In this document: piece after piece, positions 1 to 8,485 of the stretch
Numbering within the stretch: the stretch's first letter is position 1
Layout: each line of letters begins with the position of its first letter
From: Burkholderia arboris
Lineage (GTDB): Bacteria > Pseudomonadota > Gammaproteobacteria > Burkholderiales > Burkholderiaceae
DNA: 64,000 bases
Direction: 5' to 3'
NCBI RefSeq assembly: GCF_902499125.1
Contig: NZ_CABVPX010000027.1
Coordinates: forward strand, 45,031 to 109,030
Program-made: the position numbers and the translations under genes
The notes under the pieces: model-generated
Databases searched by the model: none
What the model was told of the DNA's origin: nothing
What the model saw: the letters and a program-made list of their open reading frames with translations, nothing else

Positions 1-155
1 CGATGGAAATATCGGCGTGCCGGCGCGCAACGCCGCCAGATGACCGGCCGGTCGGACGGGCCTGGGTCCGGCGCGCGCGACCTCTGCACGCGGCCGCGCC
101 GCGTTCGCTAGAATGCGCGGCTCGGCAGGATCGAATCGAAATGAAAGGAAACCGC

Positions 156-1409
156 TTGAAACTCCCGTTCGAATGGCAGATCGGGCTGCGCTACGCGCGC
201 GGCGGCCGGCGCTCGGCCGGCGACGGCTTCGTGTCGTTCATTGCCGGCGCCGCGATGGCCGGCATCGCGCTCGGCGTCGCCGCGCTGATCGTCGTGCTGT
301 CGGTCATGAACGGCTTTCGGACCGAGGTGCGCGACCGGATGCTGTCGGTGCTCGCGCATGTGGAAATCTTCTCGCCGTCCGGCTCGATGCCCGACTGGCG
401 GCTGACCGCGCACGAGTCGCTGCAGAACCCGGCCGTGCGCGCGGTCGCGCCCTATGTCGACGCGCAGGCGCTGCTGACGAACGCGGGCAGCGTGACGGGC
501 GTTGCGCTGCGCGGCATCGACCCCGTGCTCGAGCCGCGCGTGTCCGAGATCGCGCGCAAGCTGAAGACCGGCCGCCTCGACGCGCTCGTGCCGGGCGAGA
601 TGGGCATCGTGCTCGGCTCGGCGCTCGCCGACGCACTGCACGTGAAGATCGGCGACCGCATCACGTTCTTCGCGCCCGGCAACACCGCGCGCATCGGCGA
701 AGCGCTGCCGCAGTTCCGCCAGTTCAACGTGGTCGGCACGTTCGAATCGGGCCATTACCAGTACGACAGCGCGCTCGCGTACATCCACATCCGCGACGCG
801 CAGAAGCTGTCCAACGTGCGTGCGCCGACCGGCATCCGGCTGCGTCTCGACGACCTGCAGCGCGCGCCGGAGATCGCGCTGGCGCTGTCGCGCACGCTGT
901 CGGGCGACCTCTATATCCGCGACTGGACGCGGCAGAACCGCACGTGGTTCGAGGCCGAGCGGCTGCAGAAACGGATGCTGTCGCTGATCCTGATGCTGAT
1001 CGTCGCGGTCGCCGCGTTCAACCTCGTGTCGTCGCTCGTGATGACCGTCACGCAGAAGCAGGGCGACATCGCGATCCTGCGCACGCTCGGCGCGCCGCCC
1101 CGGTCGATCATGAAGATCTTCGCGATCCAGGGGATGACGATCGGCCTCGCCGGCACGCTGGCGGGCGTCGCGCTCGGCTGCGCGATCGCGGTCAGCATCC
1201 CGTGGGTGCTGCCGGCGATCGAGCAGTTGCTCGGCATCCGCTTCCTGACGCCGTCCGTGTACTTCCTCAGTTCGCTGCCGTCGAAGCTCTCGGCGGTCGA
1301 CGTGCTCGAGATCGCGTCGGCCGCGTTCCTGATGTCGTGCGTCGCGACGCTGTATCCGAGCTGGCGCGCCGCCAGGGTACGGCCAGCCGAAGCGCTGCGC
1401 GACGAATAG
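156..1409 (+). CDS. lolC: LolC/LolE-family lipoprotein-releasing ABC permease
   Basis: Inner-membrane permease of the LolCDE type, which detaches lipoproteins from the inner membrane for transfer to LolA. The protein opens with KLPFEWQIGLRY, then a first membrane helix containing the family motif VVLSVMNGF, a MacB-like periplasmic region, and three C-terminal helices of an FtsX domain with the signature GDIAILRTLGA. I chose the TTG at 156 because AAAGGAAA lies just upstream and family proteins usually begin MKLP. An ATG at 141 in the same frame would add five residues. No LolD ATPase gene follows: the next gene is convergent. It therefore looks like an extra, unpartnered copy, which is inference because the rest of the genome is not visible. 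Confidence 0.82.
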   Translation: MKLPFEWQIGLRYARGGRRSAGDGFVSFIAGAAMAGIALGVAALIVVLSVMNGFRTEVRDRMLSVLAHVEIFSPSGSMPDWRLTAHESLQNPAVRAVAPYVDAQALLTNAGSVTGVALRGIDPVLEPRVSEIARKLKTGRLDALVPGEMGIVLGSALADALHVKIGDRITFFAPGNTARIGEALPQFRQFNVVGTFESGHYQYDSALAYIHIRDAQKLSNVRAPTGIRLRLDDLQRAPEIALALSRTLSGDLYIRDWTRQNRTWFEAERLQKRMLSLILMLIVAVAAFNLVSSLVMTVTQKQGDIAILRTLGAPPRSIMKIFAIQGMTIGLAGTLAGVALGCAIAVSIPWVLPAIEQLLGIRFLTPSVYFLSSLPSKLSAVDVLEIASAAFLMSCVATLYPSWRAARVRPAEALRDE

Positions 1410-1435
1410 GCGCAACCGGCGCAACCGGCGCGGCG

Positions 1436-2248
1436 TTACGCGATCTCGTGGAAGCCGACGCTGTTGCTGCCATCCGGCGTGTAGCCGGCGAGCACGTCGA
1501 AGCCGACACCGAACAGCTCCATGCGCATGCCATAGGACTTCTCGCCGGACCGGTCGACGAAGATCGCCGCGCCCGACGACAACTGGCGCGCGGTGTTCAG
1601 CAGCGCGAGCGTGCCGCGCGCGCTGCCGGCCGATGCGTCGATCGTCAGCGCCGTGCCGTCCTGCGCGGTGAAGTGCCCGCCGGGCGGCACCGGCGGCGGG
1701 TTGTCCGCGACCGACCGGTTGAGCAGGCTCATGAACTGGAAGCGCGCGTCGGCGCCCTGGCTGGCCGCCGCGCGATCGCCGTCCGTGAACGTATCGCCGC
1801 GCACGGCCGCGCCTTGCGCGGCGATATCGACGGCCTGCTGGTGAAAATCGCGCGTTGCGAGCACCAGACTGGCGTTCGCGTTCAGCGTCGACTCGACCCA
1901 GGTGCGATCGCTGTCCGTCATCGTCTTCGACACGACCTTGATCCGGCCGTTGTCGGTCATGAAGTCGAATTGCGCATCGGCCAGATCCGGGCGCTTCGCA
2001 ACGATGTCCTGCATGCTCGTCGCGAGTGCGTCGGTCACGCCGCGCAGCTTCATCGTCAGGTCGCCCACCATCGACAACTGTCTCGTTAGCGCCGCCTGCA
2101 TCGCTTCCGGATCCAGCGCCCGGATGCCGATCGGCGGGTCCTGCGGTTTGCCGGACGCTGTCGCGTCCATCTCCTGGCGTCCGTCGAGCGCCGCCTGCGC
2201 CCGCTGCGCGAGCGACAGGCCGCCCGCCGCCGTGACCGAAATCGTCAT
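1436..2248 (-). CDS. Hypothetical protein, 270 aa
   Basis: I do not recognise a family. The protein is soluble, with no signal peptide or membrane segment. It starts MTISVTAAGGLSLAQRAQAA, has a mixed-charge helical N-terminal half (about residues 40-130) with several Asp/Met-rich stretches, and ends in a short Gly-rich segment with aromatic residues. The start is supported by an AAAGGAG ribosome site about 7 bases upstream. It converges on the LolC-type gene with only 26 bases between them, and its promoter must lie in the 2249-2800 gap. The reading frame is clean and its codon use matches the neighbours, so I consider it a real gene of unknown role. Confidence 0.72.
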   Translation of the reverse strand: MTISVTAAGGLSLAQRAQAALDGRQEMDATASGKPQDPPIGIRALDPEAMQAALTRQLSMVGDLTMKLRGVTDALATSMQDIVAKRPDLADAQFDFMTDNGRIKVVSKTMTDSDRTWVESTLNANASLVLATRDFHQQAVDIAAQGAAVRGDTFTDGDRAAASQGADARFQFMSLLNRSVADNPPPVPPGGHFTAQDGTALTIDASAGSARGTLALLNTARQLSSGAAIFVDRSGEKSYGMRMELFGVGFDVLAGYTPDGSNSVGFHEIA

Positions 2249-2360
2249 GCCCTCTCTCTCCTTTCAGAATGTTTTTTCCTGTTTACGGACGGATTCCGGG
2301 GAAGTTGAGACGGCATGCCGCTCGTATGCCAAAACTTTGTTTGACCCACACTAAAAAAGT

Positions 2361-2389
2361 TTGACACGGACATTTCACTGAGATAACTT
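2361..2389 (+). promoter_or_regulatory. Predicted sigma-70 promoter in the 2249-2800 gap
   Basis: A perfect -35 hexamer TTGACA (2361-2366) is followed 15 bases later by GATAAC (2382-2387), or 17 bases later by TAACTT, as possible -10 elements. The heptamer GTTTGAC occurs twice, at 2339-2345 and 2359-2365, exactly 20 bases apart, with the second copy overlapping the -35. That layout suggests a regulator binding two half-sites on one face of the helix. It points toward the terminator-like hairpin at 2661-2694. Confidence 0.5.
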
Positions 2390-2394
2390 TTGCG

Positions 2395-2694
2395 CAAGCT
2401 TCCGGAAAGCAATCCGGCCAGCCGTGCCGACTCGCGTCGCGCTTTCCTGCCGTTGCAGCACCGCCGTTCGCAACATTCCCGCCTCATCGCATCGTGCCGT
2501 TCCGTTTCATCCGAAACCTGAAGGAAGCTCGGGCATGCCCGCATTTGATTCGCACTCCTGCATTTACTTCGTGCCGACGCCGCCCTGACGAATTCCGCCC
2601 GGGGCAAAGCGATCGCCCCGGCCCCGGCCGCGTTGCGCATCGCGTGACGCGTGCCGGCACCGGGCGAGACCCCGTGCGTCTCGCCCGCCGGTTT
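2395..2694 (+). ncRNA. Candidate ~300-nt small RNA or attenuated leader
   Basis: The interval lies between the predicted promoter at 2361 and a strong hairpin plus T-tract at 2661-2694. No convincing reading frame fills it. A short hairpin GTTTC-ATCC-GAAAC (2504-2517) and a CGGGCATGCCCG palindrome (2530-2541) lie inside. Either a free-standing small RNA or the terminated leader of the downstream PepX-like gene would fit. Ends are estimates from the promoter and terminator only. Confidence 0.35.
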
Positions 2695-2720
2695 TGATGG
2701 TGCAGTTCCGTTTCATCCGA
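2499..2720 (+). repeat. 16-bp direct repeat flanking the hairpin
   Basis: GTTCCGTTTCATCCGA occurs at 2499-2514 and again at 2705-2720, 206 bases apart. One copy is inside the candidate small RNA and the other lies just after its terminator, within the leader of the PepX-like gene. Confidence 0.6.
2661..2694 (+). terminator. Rho-independent terminator-like hairpin
   Basis: A perfect 10-bp stem, CGGGCGAGAC (2661-2670) with GTCTCGCCCG (2678-2687), encloses a 7-base loop and is followed by CCGGTTTT. It sits 107 bases before the start of the PepX-like gene and downstream of no annotated plus-strand gene, so it must end or attenuate a transcript that begins in the gap. Confidence 0.6.
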
Positions 2721-2800
2721 CGCAGTACCCGGTCAGGCCGCAGGGGGCGTATCGCGAGCCGCGCCGGTTCCAGACAATCACAAGAGACGAGGTCGATTCA

Positions 2801-4765
2801 ATGAACATTCATCGAACCGGATTCCGGCGCGCGTGGCTTCCCGCGCTCGTGGCGGCCACGACGCTCGCCGCGTGCGGCGGCGACGACGGCGGCAGCGTGG
2901 CGGGGGTATCCGCACTCGCGCAGGGTCAACAGGAGGGAACCGCCGCCGCGGCGGCCGATGCGCAGTCGCTCGCGTCGCACGTGTCGCCGTCCGGCGTCCC
3001 GTACGCGAATCCGGCCAGCAACGGACGCTACAAGCCGGTGATCAGCAACGGCCAGGTGCAGCCGTCGCTGTCGGGCGGCACGATCGAGGAGAACGCGTGG
3101 GTCGACACGCCGGTCGATTCCGACGGCGACGGCACGCGCGACCGCATCCACGTGCGCATCGTGCGGCCGTCCGAAACCGCGAACGGCGCGCGTACGCCGG
3201 TCATCGTGCTTGCGAGCCCGTACTACGCAGGGCTCGCCGACAGCCCCGACCACAACGTCGACGTCGAGCTCGACGGCACGCCGCATCCGGCCGCGGCCGC
3301 CGGCGCACCGGCCTCGGCGTCCACGCGCATCCTGGCCGCCGCGCCGCAGTCGCGCATGCTGCAGCAGGTCGAAGCGGCCGCCGCCGGCCGCTCGTGGATC
3401 GAAAGCTACTTCGTGCCGCGCGGCTTCACGATCGTCTACGCGGATTCGCTCGGCACCGCCGGCTCGGACGGCTGCCCGACGATCCTGACGCGCGACGAAT
3501 CGGTCGCGATGGCATCGGTGATCCGCTGGCTCGGCCGCGACGCGACCGCGAAGGACGCCAACGGCAAGACGGTCGTCGCGAACTGGTCGACGGGCCACGT
3601 CGGCATGTACGGCGTATCGTACGACGGCACGCTGCCGAAGATGGTCGCGAGCCTGCGCACGCGCGGGCTCGACGCGATCGTGCCGATCGCCGGGCTGACG
3701 AACATGTACGGCTACTACCGCTCGGGCGGCCTCGTGCGCGCGCCGGAAGGCTATCAGGGCGAAGATGTCGACGTGTACATCAAGGCGCTGCTGACGAACG
3801 CGCATCCGGAGCGCTGCACGCACCTGATCGACGAAGCATTGCAGCAGGAAGACCGCAAGACCGGCGACTATTCGCCGTTCTGGGCCGCGCGCGACATCCC
3901 GACGGGATTCGCGGTGGCACCGGCACTCGTCGCGCAGGGGCTGACCGACGACAACGTGCGCGTCGACCAGTCGACGTCGTGGTATCTCGCGATGCGTCGC
4001 CAGGGCGTGCCGACGCAGCTGTGGCTGCACCGTCTGAAACACACCGACCCGACGCGCGTGCCGGCGATGGGCGAAGCGTGGACCGCGGAGGTCAACCGGT
4101 GGTTCACGCGCTACCTGATCGGCTACAACAACGGCGTCGAACGCGATCCGCGCGCGGTGATCGAGCAGGCCGACGGCACGCTGCTGAAGGAAGCGGACTG
4201 GGCCGCACGCCGCGCGACGCCGGTCACGTACTTCGCGGGCGGCGACGGCGCCGGCACCGGCACGCTGCTGCGACTGCCGACCGGTGGCCCGCTCACGCGC
4301 TTCACCGACGATGCGCGCATTCCCGCGCTCACGCTGGCGAACGCACCGACGGGCGAAAACCGCAGCCGCTTCGAAACCGCGCCGCTGACGGCCGCGACGC
4401 GCCTCTCCGGCTCCGCGACCGCACGCGTCAGGCTGACCTTCACCGGGGTGGCCAACGTGACCGCGCTGCTGGTCGATCGCGCACCGGACGGCACGGCCAC
4501 GATCGTCACGCGTGCCTGGACCGACCCGCGCAACCGCTTGTCCGATTGGGTGTCGCAACCCGTGCTGCCCGGCATGCCGTACGACCTGAAGCTGACGTTC
4601 ATGCCGCGCGACTACAAGCTGGAAGCCGGCCACCGGCTGGGGCTCGTTGTCCTCTCCAGCGACTACGAGGCGACGCTGCGGCCGACGCCGGGCACGGGCC
4701 TGACGCTCGATCCGGCCGGCACGTCGGTGACGGTGCCGCTGGCTTCGTCGACGACGGGCGCGTAG
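2801..4765 (+). CDS. PepX-like (peptidase S15 family) lipoprotein
   Basis: Probable exported alpha/beta-hydrolase of the Xaa-Pro dipeptidyl-peptidase/CocE type. The N-terminus has a lipoprotein signal: charged start, hydrophobic stretch, then TLAACGGDD with the lipobox cysteine near residue 25. The S15 domain covers roughly residues 75-490. The nucleophile elbow is GVSYDG (serine near residue 276), followed by the GLTNMYGYY segment. The C-terminal third resembles the jelly-roll PepX_C domain. The start at 2801 follows AGAGACGAGG. The gene is monocistronic, with a terminator-like hairpin in its leader. Substrate is unknown: several S15 members are esterases rather than peptidases. Confidence 0.82.
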   Translation: MNIHRTGFRRAWLPALVAATTLAACGGDDGGSVAGVSALAQGQQEGTAAAAADAQSLASHVSPSGVPYANPASNGRYKPVISNGQVQPSLSGGTIEENAWVDTPVDSDGDGTRDRIHVRIVRPSETANGARTPVIVLASPYYAGLADSPDHNVDVELDGTPHPAAAAGAPASASTRILAAAPQSRMLQQVEAAAAGRSWIESYFVPRGFTIVYADSLGTAGSDGCPTILTRDESVAMASVIRWLGRDATAKDANGKTVVANWSTGHVGMYGVSYDGTLPKMVASLRTRGLDAIVPIAGLTNMYGYYRSGGLVRAPEGYQGEDVDVYIKALLTNAHPERCTHLIDEALQQEDRKTGDYSPFWAARDIPTGFAVAPALVAQGLTDDNVRVDQSTSWYLAMRRQGVPTQLWLHRLKHTDPTRVPAMGEAWTAEVNRWFTRYLIGYNNGVERDPRAVIEQADGTLLKEADWAARRATPVTYFAGGDGAGTGTLLRLPTGGPLTRFTDDARIPALTLANAPTGENRSRFETAPLTAATRLSGSATARVRLTFTGVANVTALLVDRAPDGTATIVTRAWTDPRNRLSDWVSQPVLPGMPYDLKLTFMPRDYKLEAGHRLGLVVLSSDYEATLRPTPGTGLTLDPAGTSVTVPLASSTTGA

Positions 4766-4896
4766 CCGCACGCCGGCTGCCGGCGTAACGGCACTGCCTC
4801 CCCCGTCCGTGCGCTCATCGGCGCGGGCGGGGGATCGCTGCAAGAACGGGACACCTGCGTTAGGCTGCGGAAGTCGAACCTCTCCGGTGAACCCGC

Positions 4897-5265
4897 ATGA
4901 TCCCCCTCAGCGCCAAAGCCATCGTCCGCGACGGACGCTCGGTCCTGTTCCTGCGCAATCCGCGCGACGAATGGGAGTTGCCGGGCGGCTGGCCCGAAGC
5001 AGGCGAATCGCTCGAAGAAGCCGTCATCCGCGAAGTGCAAGAAGAATGCGGGATCGTCGCCTCGGCGATCCGCTACGTGGCCAGCCGTTCGTGCGAGGTC
5101 GTGCCGGGCAAGCGCGTGCTCATCGTGTGCTTCCAGTGCCAGGTCGATCGTCATGCAATCGTCCTGAGCGACGAGCACAACCAGTTCGCCTGGATCGACC
5201 TCGATGCCGACAAGCCGGCGAACCTGCCGGATTTCTACTGGACCTTCTGCAGGCAGGCGGACTGA
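4897..5265 (+). CDS. Nudix hydrolase, 122 aa
   Basis: Small cytosolic Mg-dependent pyrophosphohydrolase of the Nudix superfamily. The Nudix box is clear: a Gly-Trp-Pro-Glu start, then the catalytic REVQEECGI helix at about residues 45-53. The two adjacent glutamates there are the expected metal ligands. The whole protein is a single domain. It is separated from the lipoprotein gene by 131 bases containing imperfect GC hairpins without a T-run, and it converges on the dehydrogenase gene. The nucleotide substrate cannot be told from sequence. Confidence 0.88.
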   Translation: MIPLSAKAIVRDGRSVLFLRNPRDEWELPGGWPEAGESLEEAVIREVQEECGIVASAIRYVASRSCEVVPGKRVLIVCFQCQVDRHAIVLSDEHNQFAWIDLDADKPANLPDFYWTFCRQAD

Positions 5266-5290
5266 TTCGCGCCCGCGCGCTTTCCGGCGA

Positions 5291-6220
5291 TCACACCGGC
5301 GTCAGCACCGGCTGCCCCGCGAAATGCCGCGCCGCGTTGTCGAGAAACTGCTGCACCGAACGATCGAGCGCCTCGGGCGACCAGCCGCCCATGTGCGGCG
5401 TCAGCACGACGCTGTCGAGATCCGTCAGCGCGCGCGGCGGTTCCGGTTCCCCTTCGTACACATCGAGCCCCGCGCCCGCGATGCGCCGTTCGCGCAGCGC
5501 GTCCGCCAAAGCAGCGGTATCGACAACGCTGCCACGCGATACGTTGACGAGAAAGCCGCCGGGGCCGAGCGCGTCGAGCACCGCGCGATCGATCAGGTGC
5601 CGCGTGCCGGCGCCGCCCGGCGTGGCGACGATCAGGAAATCGGCCCACTGCGCGAGCGCGTCGACGCGGTCGAAGTAGCGGTGAGGAACGGCCTTCGGCG
5701 AACGGTTGTGATAACCGATCTCGATGTCGAAGCCGGCCGCGCGACGCGCGCACTTCTCGCCGATCTTGCCGAGCCCGACGATGCCCAGCTTCTTGCCCGA
5801 CACGTTCGGCGGCATCTGCAGCCCGTCTCGCCATACGCCCGCGCGGGTTTTCGCATCGAGCTGCACGACGTTGCGCACCGCCGCGAGCAGCAGCGCGAAC
5901 GCGTGATCGGCGACGCAATCGTCGTTGGTGCCCGCGCCCGTAACCACCGTGACGCCGCGCGCCTTCGCATGCGCGACGTCGATGTGCTCGTAGCCCGCGC
6001 CGAGCGCGCTGACGAACGTGAGTTGCGGCAGCCGGTCGATCTCGGCGGCAGTCAGCCCCGTGCTGCCGTTGGTCAGCACCGCGCGAATCGCGCCGCCGTG
6101 TTCGGCGATCGCGCGTTCGCGTTCGTCGGGTGTCGGAGCATGGCGCACGTCGAACGACGCGGCGATCTCGCGATGCGCGTCGCCGCGCAATGCGATGAGG
6201 ACGAGCAACTCGGGCTTCAT
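5291..6220 (-). CDS. D-2-hydroxyacid dehydrogenase (NAD-dependent)
   Basis: D-isomer-specific 2-hydroxyacid dehydrogenase, cytosolic, 309 aa, which is normal for the family. The N-terminal substrate domain is followed by the Rossmann fold with GLGKIG at about residues 135-145. The family's catalytic elements follow in order: Arg in VNVSRGSVVDT, Glu in GLDVYEGEPEPP, and His in LTPHMGGW. I chose the internal Met at 6220 because homologues start close to MKPELLVLIA. An upstream ATG at 6271 would add 17 residues. Substrate could be glyoxylate, hydroxypyruvate or another 2-oxoacid. Confidence 0.85.
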   Translation of the reverse strand: MKPELLVLIALRGDAHREIAASFDVRHAPTPDERERAIAEHGGAIRAVLTNGSTGLTAAEIDRLPQLTFVSALGAGYEHIDVAHAKARGVTVVTGAGTNDDCVADHAFALLLAAVRNVVQLDAKTRAGVWRDGLQMPPNVSGKKLGIVGLGKIGEKCARRAAGFDIEIGYHNRSPKAVPHRYFDRVDALAQWADFLIVATPGGAGTRHLIDRAVLDALGPGGFLVNVSRGSVVDTAALADALRERRIAGAGLDVYEGEPEPPRALTDLDSVVLTPHMGGWSPEALDRSVQQFLDNAARHFAGQPVLTPV

Positions 6221-6386
6221 GTCAGCAAATGTCCACAGACGGGAATGAATTTCAGTGTAACAAGCCTGCATGACCGCTGCGGGTTATCCCCACACCGGCT
6301 GTGGACGCGCCGCCGCACGCGGTTTGCCAAAGCCGGCTCAGTCAAGTAACTTTCGGCGTACGCCCCCGTCCTGGAGATTGGCCCCG

Positions 6387-7310
6387 ATGAAGCTCGCCCT
6401 GCCCGCCCGGATTCTGGGCCTCGCGTTCGCCGCCGCCATCGTCGCGCCCGGCGCGCACGCCGACACGCCCGTCGTGGTGTCGTCGAAGATCGACACCGAA
6501 GGCAACCTGCTCGGCAACCTCATCGCGCAGGTGCTGAAGGCCCACGGCATTCCGGTCACCGAAAAGATCGCGCTCGGCGCGACGCCGATCGTGCGCAAGG
6601 CGCTCACGAGCGGCGAGATCGACATCTACCCCGAATACACGGGCAACGCCGCCTTCTTCTTCAACAAGGCCGACGACCCGGTGTGGAAGAACGCCGGACA
6701 AGGCTACGACACCGCGAAGAAACTCGACTACGCGGCGAACCATCTCGTGTGGCTTGCACCGGCACCCGCGAACAACACGTGGGGCGTCGCGCTGCTCGCA
6801 CCCGTCGCGCAATCGCAGCACCTGAAGACCTTCTCCGATTTCGGCAAGTGGGTGGCCGGCGGCGGCAAGGTGAAGCTCGCGGCATCGGCCGAATTCGTGA
6901 ACAGCGCGTCGGCGCTGCCGTCGTTCGAGAAGGCGTACGGCTTCAAGCTGAAGCCCGAGCAGCTCGTCGTGCTGTCCGGCGGCGACACGGCCGCGACGAT
7001 CAAGGCCGCCGCGAACCAGACCGACGGCGTGAACGCCGCGATGGTCTACGGCACCGACGGCGGGATCGCGTCGAGCGGCCTCGCGGTGCTCGACGACGAC
7101 AAGCACGTGCAGCCCGTCTACGCACCCGCGCCGGTGATCCGCGAAGCCGTGCTGAAAGCGCACCCCCAGATCGCCGACTACCTGAAGCCGGTGTTCGCGA
7201 GCCTCGACCTGAAAACGCTGCAATCGCTGAACGCCCGCATCCAGATCAACGGCGAGCCTGCCGCCGGCGTCGCGAAAAGCTACCTGAAAGCGAAGGGCTT
7301 CGTGAAATGA
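6387..7310 (+). CDS. osmF: Osmoprotectant ABC transporter, substrate-binding protein (OsmF/YehZ type)
   Basis: Periplasmic binding protein of the OpuAC/ProX class for quaternary amines or related osmolytes. A Sec signal peptide ends at about residue 25 (GAHA before DTPVVV). Family segments include SSKIDTEGNLLGNL and the EIDIYPEYTGNA region that forms part of the ligand pocket. It is the first gene of a four-gene operon in the order of E. coli yehZYXW. Its stop overlaps the next start (ATGA at 7307). It lies 166 bases from the divergent dehydrogenase start. The exact ligand is not shown by the sequence. Confidence 0.85.
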   Translation: MKLALPARILGLAFAAAIVAPGAHADTPVVVSSKIDTEGNLLGNLIAQVLKAHGIPVTEKIALGATPIVRKALTSGEIDIYPEYTGNAAFFFNKADDPVWKNAGQGYDTAKKLDYAANHLVWLAPAPANNTWGVALLAPVAQSQHLKTFSDFGKWVAGGGKVKLAASAEFVNSASALPSFEKAYGFKLKPEQLVVLSGGDTAATIKAAANQTDGVNAAMVYGTDGGIASSGLAVLDDDKHVQPVYAPAPVIREAVLKAHPQIADYLKPVFASLDLKTLQSLNARIQINGEPAAGVAKSYLKAKGFVK

Positions 7311-8485
7311 CGGATCGCGCGGCGGCGTCCGCGCGGCGCGTGACACTCGACAAGGTCGGCATCCTGATCGGGGTACTCACGATCGTCGCGGTGTTCGGCC
7401 TGCCGTTCGCGGTGCTGCGGCCGAACCGGATCGCGGCCGGCACCGGGCTGTCGGTGTTCGCCGCGCTGCCTGCGATGCAGGGTGCCGCGCTCGCCGCACT
7501 ATGGACCGCCGGCGCGCTGTGGGCGATGACGGCGAGCCGTCCGGCATGGCGGCTCGCGGCCGGCAGTGCCGGGCTCGCCACGCTCGCGTACGCGGCCGGT
7601 GCGGCCGCGACGCACGTCGTCGCGGCCGACGACATGCTGGCCCGCGTCTCGCCCGATGCGGGCGTCTGGCTGCTGCTGTTCGCATGGGCCGTGCTCATCG
7701 CCGACGCGCTCGCCCGCCTCGCGTTCGGCCCGTGGCGGCGCCTCGTCGCACTCGTCGTCGCCATTGCAGCGATTTCGGTGCCGCTCGCAAGCGGCTGGTG
7801 GGACGGCCTCTCCGTGATGCGCGAATACGCGGTGCGCAGCGACGATTTCTGGCGCGAGGCGCTTCGTCACGTGTCGCTCGCGGGCGGCTCGGTCGCCGCC
7901 GCGCTCGTCGCAGGCCTGCCGCTCGGCATCGCATGCGCGCGGATCGCGGCCGTGCGGACCGTCGCGATGCCCGTGCTCAATGTCGTGCAGACCATCCCCA
8001 GCATCGCGATGTACGGGCTGATGATGGCGCCGCTCGGCCTGCTCGCCGCGCACGTGCCGCTCGCGGCCGCGCTCGGCATCCGCGGGATCGGCGTCGCGCC
8101 GGCCTTGCTTGCGCTGTTCCTGTACTCGCTGCTGCCGATCGCATCGAGCGTCGTGGTCGGGCTCGAACAAGTGCCGCCGCACGTGACCGAGGCGGCGCGC
8201 GCGATGGGCATGACGCGCGTGCAGCGGCTGCTGCGCGTCGATCTCGTGCTCGCGCTGCCGGTGATCCTGAGCGGCGTGCGCATCGTGCTCGTGCAGAACA
8301 TCGGCCTGACCGCGGTGGCCGCGCTGATTGGCGGCGGCGGATTCGGCACCTTCATCTTCCAGGGGATCGGGCAATCGGCCGCCGATCTCGTGCTGCTCGG
8401 CGCGATCCCGACGATCGCGCTCGCACTGGCGGCCGCCGTCGTGTTCGAAGCCGCGACGTCGCTCGCGAAGGGGCGTGCAGGATGA
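7307..8485 (+). CDS. yehY: Osmoprotectant ABC transporter permease (YehY type)
   Basis: Inner-membrane permease with an extended N-terminal part: about five or six helices in residues 20-170, then a BPD_transp_1 core at about residues 190-385. The EAA loop is visible as EAARAMGMTRVQRLLRV. The larger size (392 aa) compared with its partner permease matches YehY. It starts inside the stop codon of osmF and its own stop overlaps the ATPase start, so the genes are translationally coupled. Confidence 0.85.
   Translation: MTDRAAASARRVTLDKVGILIGVLTIVAVFGLPFAVLRPNRIAAGTGLSVFAALPAMQGAALAALWTAGALWAMTASRPAWRLAAGSAGLATLAYAAGAAATHVVAADDMLARVSPDAGVWLLLFAWAVLIADALARLAFGPWRRLVALVVAIAAISVPLASGWWDGLSVMREYAVRSDDFWREALRHVSLAGGSVAAALVAGLPLGIACARIAAVRTVAMPVLNVVQTIPSIAMYGLMMAPLGLLAAHVPLAAALGIRGIGVAPALLALFLYSLLPIASSVVVGLEQVPPHVTEAARAMGMTRVQRLLRVDLVLALPVILSGVRIVLVQNIGLTAVAALIGGGGFGTFIFQGIGQSAADLVLLGAIPTIALALAAAVVFEAATSLAKGRAG

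Noticed and set aside
113..2089. 658-codon plus-strand frame over the LolC gene and the hypothetical
   Set aside because: Arg-rich shadow frame that crosses two genes with better support.
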